From assembly GCA_021234535.1 (NCBI GenBank), contig CM037838.1:14816195-14880194 (forward strand): a stretch of 64,000 nt of DNA, written 5' to 3'. A model generated the notes under the pieces. The model was not told the DNA's origin and ran no database searches. It saw only the letters and a list, made by a program, of their open reading frames with translations. Both the position numbers and the translations under genes were made by a program. Below, in pieces: positions 61,388 through 64,000 of this stretch (within the stretch, counting starts at the first letter, position 1; each line of letters starts with the position of its first letter). Source of the stretch: Stichopus chloronotus. Its lineage: Eukaryota > Echinodermata > Holothuroidea > Aspidochirotida > Stichopodidae.

Positions 61388-62248
61388 CTAAAATTAAAAG
61401 AAAAAACACTACCCATTGTTAGTCGAAATTTAACGTTCCATACCTGTGTTCTAAACAAAATGAAGAAAATATAGTTGGATTTTACAAGGTCATGTAGTAT
61501 TCATCGTTACACTACGCACCAAGAGGTGTTGGCGCTGTATTTAAATGGCTTCCAAAGAAGACTATCGACGCTGATGGCGCTATTAGTGTACCCCCCTCAT
61601 TTCAACACTTTGTCCAGTGCCACCACAAATGCCATGGTTACACAAATTTTTGGAGTCTCAGAGAAGTTGTTGGCCATATGCATGAACTATGAGCATCCTT
61701 CCTATAAGAATTATCGACATACAATTTAAGTCTAACTTCTGATTTTGACCTTAAGACAAGCATATATAAGTAACCCAAAGGAAAATGTAAACTGTATGTG
61801 CCATGAACTGAGTACATTATAGTTCTTGGAATACAGTGCCTTTGGCATGATTAGTCTATTCTTAACCCTCGATCCTGTAAATGTTTCACATTGATTGTTT
61901 GTACGTTCAATGAACATGAAGACGTTCCTCAGACCAGCTGCGTTACATCTCAAAATGTCATGTTTATTTAGAGTATAGAATGAGGTCCTGTTCTTGCTGA
62001 GTAAAAAAACTTGGCATACCATGCATTTCAGGACTTCTTCGAATGTACCATTGCTTTGCACCTTCTGTGTATAAGATATATGAGTGTATAGAAGCTATAT
62101 CTAAGTAGTGCCCTTTTTCAAAACATATGACCACACCATTCTCTGACTTAATATGTTCAGAAAGCTACAGCAGGTAAAATTTAAAATTTCTTAGATTTTC
62201 TTTTGTCTAATTTGGATAATAATGTGTACACGCAGTTTTTAACCCTAC

Positions 62249-62368
62249 CCTTTCTTTTACGTCATTCTTTATCAAATTATTTTCTGTTACGTCCATGAAC
62301 CGTTTCACCAGCTGAACTATGCACTTTCGAAATTGTGCTGATGAAACTTCCGAACTTACTACTTTGCT
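62249..62368 (-). CDS. Candidate internal coding exon of an unrecognised gene
   Basis: Bounded by a poly-T acceptor ending ccagag and a donor (AAAGAAAGG then gtaggg). If the first AG is used it is exactly 40 codons, phase 0 to phase 0. It starts SKVVSSEVSS and includes FRKCIVQLVKRFMDVTEN, a plausible amphipathic, helix-like stretch. With the second AG it starts in phase 2. The 3' phase does not match the phase-2 start of the segment at 61135-61387, so either an intervening exon is missing, the two are alternative exons, or one is spurious. Not recognised. Confidence 0.3.
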
Positions 62369-62923
62369 CTGGCATTTGAAAAAAAAAAAGATTCCAGAAG
62401 ATTGATCTGTTGAAGAGTGGTCACAAAATTGCGGCGTAAAAATATTTGACAAAGATGGACTAACCATCGAACGAGGCCTCTCAGATACATTAAACTGAAT
62501 TTGGATTCGTACACACAGTGGCGTATTATAAAGTGAAGGGGTATTAATATTGACAGAATAATTCGTGAAAGCTTTGAGCGATCGTATTTTCCTTGCTACT
62601 GTCGATGATTTTTTTTATGTTTCCTCCACGGAGAAAAAAAAACGCCTCTAAAAATGAGAACGTTTCATGTCGTACGTTTCATGTCGTACCAAGCACCATG
62701 CACTTGATGTTCTTAGTTACTGATGGAATACAGTCTTTCTCGTCTGTGTAGATAAGTCCCCCTTTTTCAGCCATCGTGGTATCGTTGTGGCCTCCATATT
62801 TCTAGGAACCTGGGAGACATTAAAAGATGTCACATGCATGTGATAAATGGGCAACATACATCCCCCTCTCTCCTGGGAATATGCATGTATTACTTGAACT
62901 TCTTACCGATATGCACGAACGAA

Positions 62924-62955
62924 TATATATATATATATGTATATATGTATTTTTA
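62924..62955 (+). repeat. (TA)n microsatellite
   Basis: Alternating TA with a few G interruptions. Confidence 0.85.
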
Positions 62956-63103
62956 TGTTGATACTATATTTTAAGGTTAAATGACGCTCTATGTAAAAAA
63001 GATCTGACATTTTTTGTAGTCTTCGGCGAAATAGGTGAAGGCGATGCAAGCTATTTTTTACAGGGAATAAGTCGAACAGCTAGACTTATTGTAAACATAA
63101 GCG

Positions 63104-63136
63104 TAAAGGAAATATGGCGTTTGTTTATTAATAAAA
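63104..63136 (+). repeat. Possible solo end of the same MITE family
   Basis: GTAAAGGAAATATGGCGTTT followed by GTTT resembles the MITE terminus (TTAAAGGGAAATAGGGCGTTTGTTT) with a few differences. No interior or opposite end was seen nearby, so it may be a decayed fragment or chance. Confidence 0.3.
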
Positions 63137-63485
63137 AGTCAATTTACAATTACTTCAACCATATGGAAGTGCTTCAACCAAAATAGCTATGAAAGTAGCA
63201 TCCTTGAAAATTAATCAACTGGAAATAAAAAGAGAAGGTTAACACTTAAAATTCGTCCTTAAGACACACGTAAAGATGAACAAAGCCTGGGTCATCTTCC
63301 AATGAAATATTAAGAACAAAGCGTTTGACAAACGTCTTTTGAAAGTTTCATTCAAAAATATTACGTCCTCCTTATAATTTAAACACTTTTGAACTTCGGA
63401 AAAGAAGGTGCTATTTTTACCTCATTCGACAGACAACTTGGGTCAACTTCAAATCAAGATTTTACTTAAATATCTTGTAGCTTAC

Positions 63486-63545
63486 TCCTTTGAATAGATA
63501 TAAAATGTTTCATACGTAGATGATATTGCTGTAGTCACTCTCTGT
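63486..63545 (-). CDS. Candidate short internal coding exon of an unrecognised gene
   Basis: A 60-nt segment between an acceptor ending gtgtttctttcag and a donor (AAAGGA then gtaagc). Only one frame is open (QRVTTAISSTYETFYIYSK), phase 2 at both ends, which is compatible with direct joining to the segment at 61135-61387. The splice sites are good, but the segment is short enough to have arisen by chance. Confidence 0.25.
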
Positions 63546-64000
63546 CTGAAAGAAACACAATCTTTACGTAACCTGTAACTCATTTGGAAATGCTCAACAA
63601 ATAAGAGTCTGTCTAAGGAACAAGGGTATATTTTGAATTGTGATAAATATAACGAATCACGTATTTGTGCCACTCTATTTTGTACAATGTTTTTACTGAT
63701 TTTTTTATTTTGTTTTTACTGTTATTTTTGTACAATGTTTTTACTGATCTTTCCCCCGTTCATTGTTATATTTTCTAACTGCAGAAAAGGGTTTGCTAAC
63801 CTGGTGGTGTGACATTAACACAAGTTTCTGATAGATAATTCATGAATTAATAAAATAATACAGACATGTAATTTTTGAAAAAAAAACAGACAGAAAATAA
63901 AAAAAAAACAGTTGGTTATTTAAGTGACATGGAAAGGGGAAGTGAGTTGTGCAAAGTAAAAGTTAACAAACCTGTAATGGTAGAAGTCTCCTTATTTTGA

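Overview
The window is eukaryotic and almost certainly from an animal. Genes are split into short exons with consensus GT/AG splice sites. The DNA is AT-rich, dominated by introns and intergenic sequence, and full of mobile-element relics, minisatellites and homopolymer runs. A degenerate tandem repeat rich in TGACCT motifs, a foldback element built from short tandem units and a degraded LINE together suggest a marine invertebrate deuterostome (echinoderm or hemichordate). That placement is from general impression, not from any search.

The one confidently named gene is on the minus strand: a DIPK1/FAM69-family divergent protein kinase-like protein. It has a transmembrane exon (11599-11721), a cysteine-rich exon (10836-10943) and a long last exon with the EF-hand, kinase-like and C-terminal cysteine regions (8964-9854). 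All three join in phase 0. The first coding exon is unresolved. Candidate upstream exons lie at 25257-25444 and just above 38747. The stretch from about 11.8 to 38.6 kb is then best read as a very long 5' intron. It looks CpG-poor and TG/CA-rich, is filled with the self-complementary TACTGTA/TACAGTA word, and changes character near 38.7-39.1 kb, where a CpG-richer, promoter-like segment lies. By comparison with remembered vertebrate relatives, three catalytic positions are altered, so the protein may be a pseudokinase.

The putative intron holds a 667-bp inverted-repeat element (17613-18279), a dead LINE (about 27.85-28.96 kb), a 357-bp MITE (31224-31580), a 1-kb foldback element with a 9-bp target-site duplication (32826-33842), a hAT-like relic (35511-35980) and the TGACCT-rich array (12.64-13.37 kb).

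The right-hand part (39-64 kb) is CpG-richer and mostly featureless intergenic DNA. It holds a second copy of the MITE in opposite orientation (56103-56456) and three adjacent minisatellites with periods near 127, 51 and 63 bp (50.02-51.25 kb). Several minus-strand exon-like open segments (61135-61387, 62249-62368, 63486-63545, and a weaker ORF at 59017-59361) may belong to an unrecognised neighbouring gene.

The left end (1-8.2 kb) is intergenic with minor repeats. No tRNA, rRNA or CRISPR was found.
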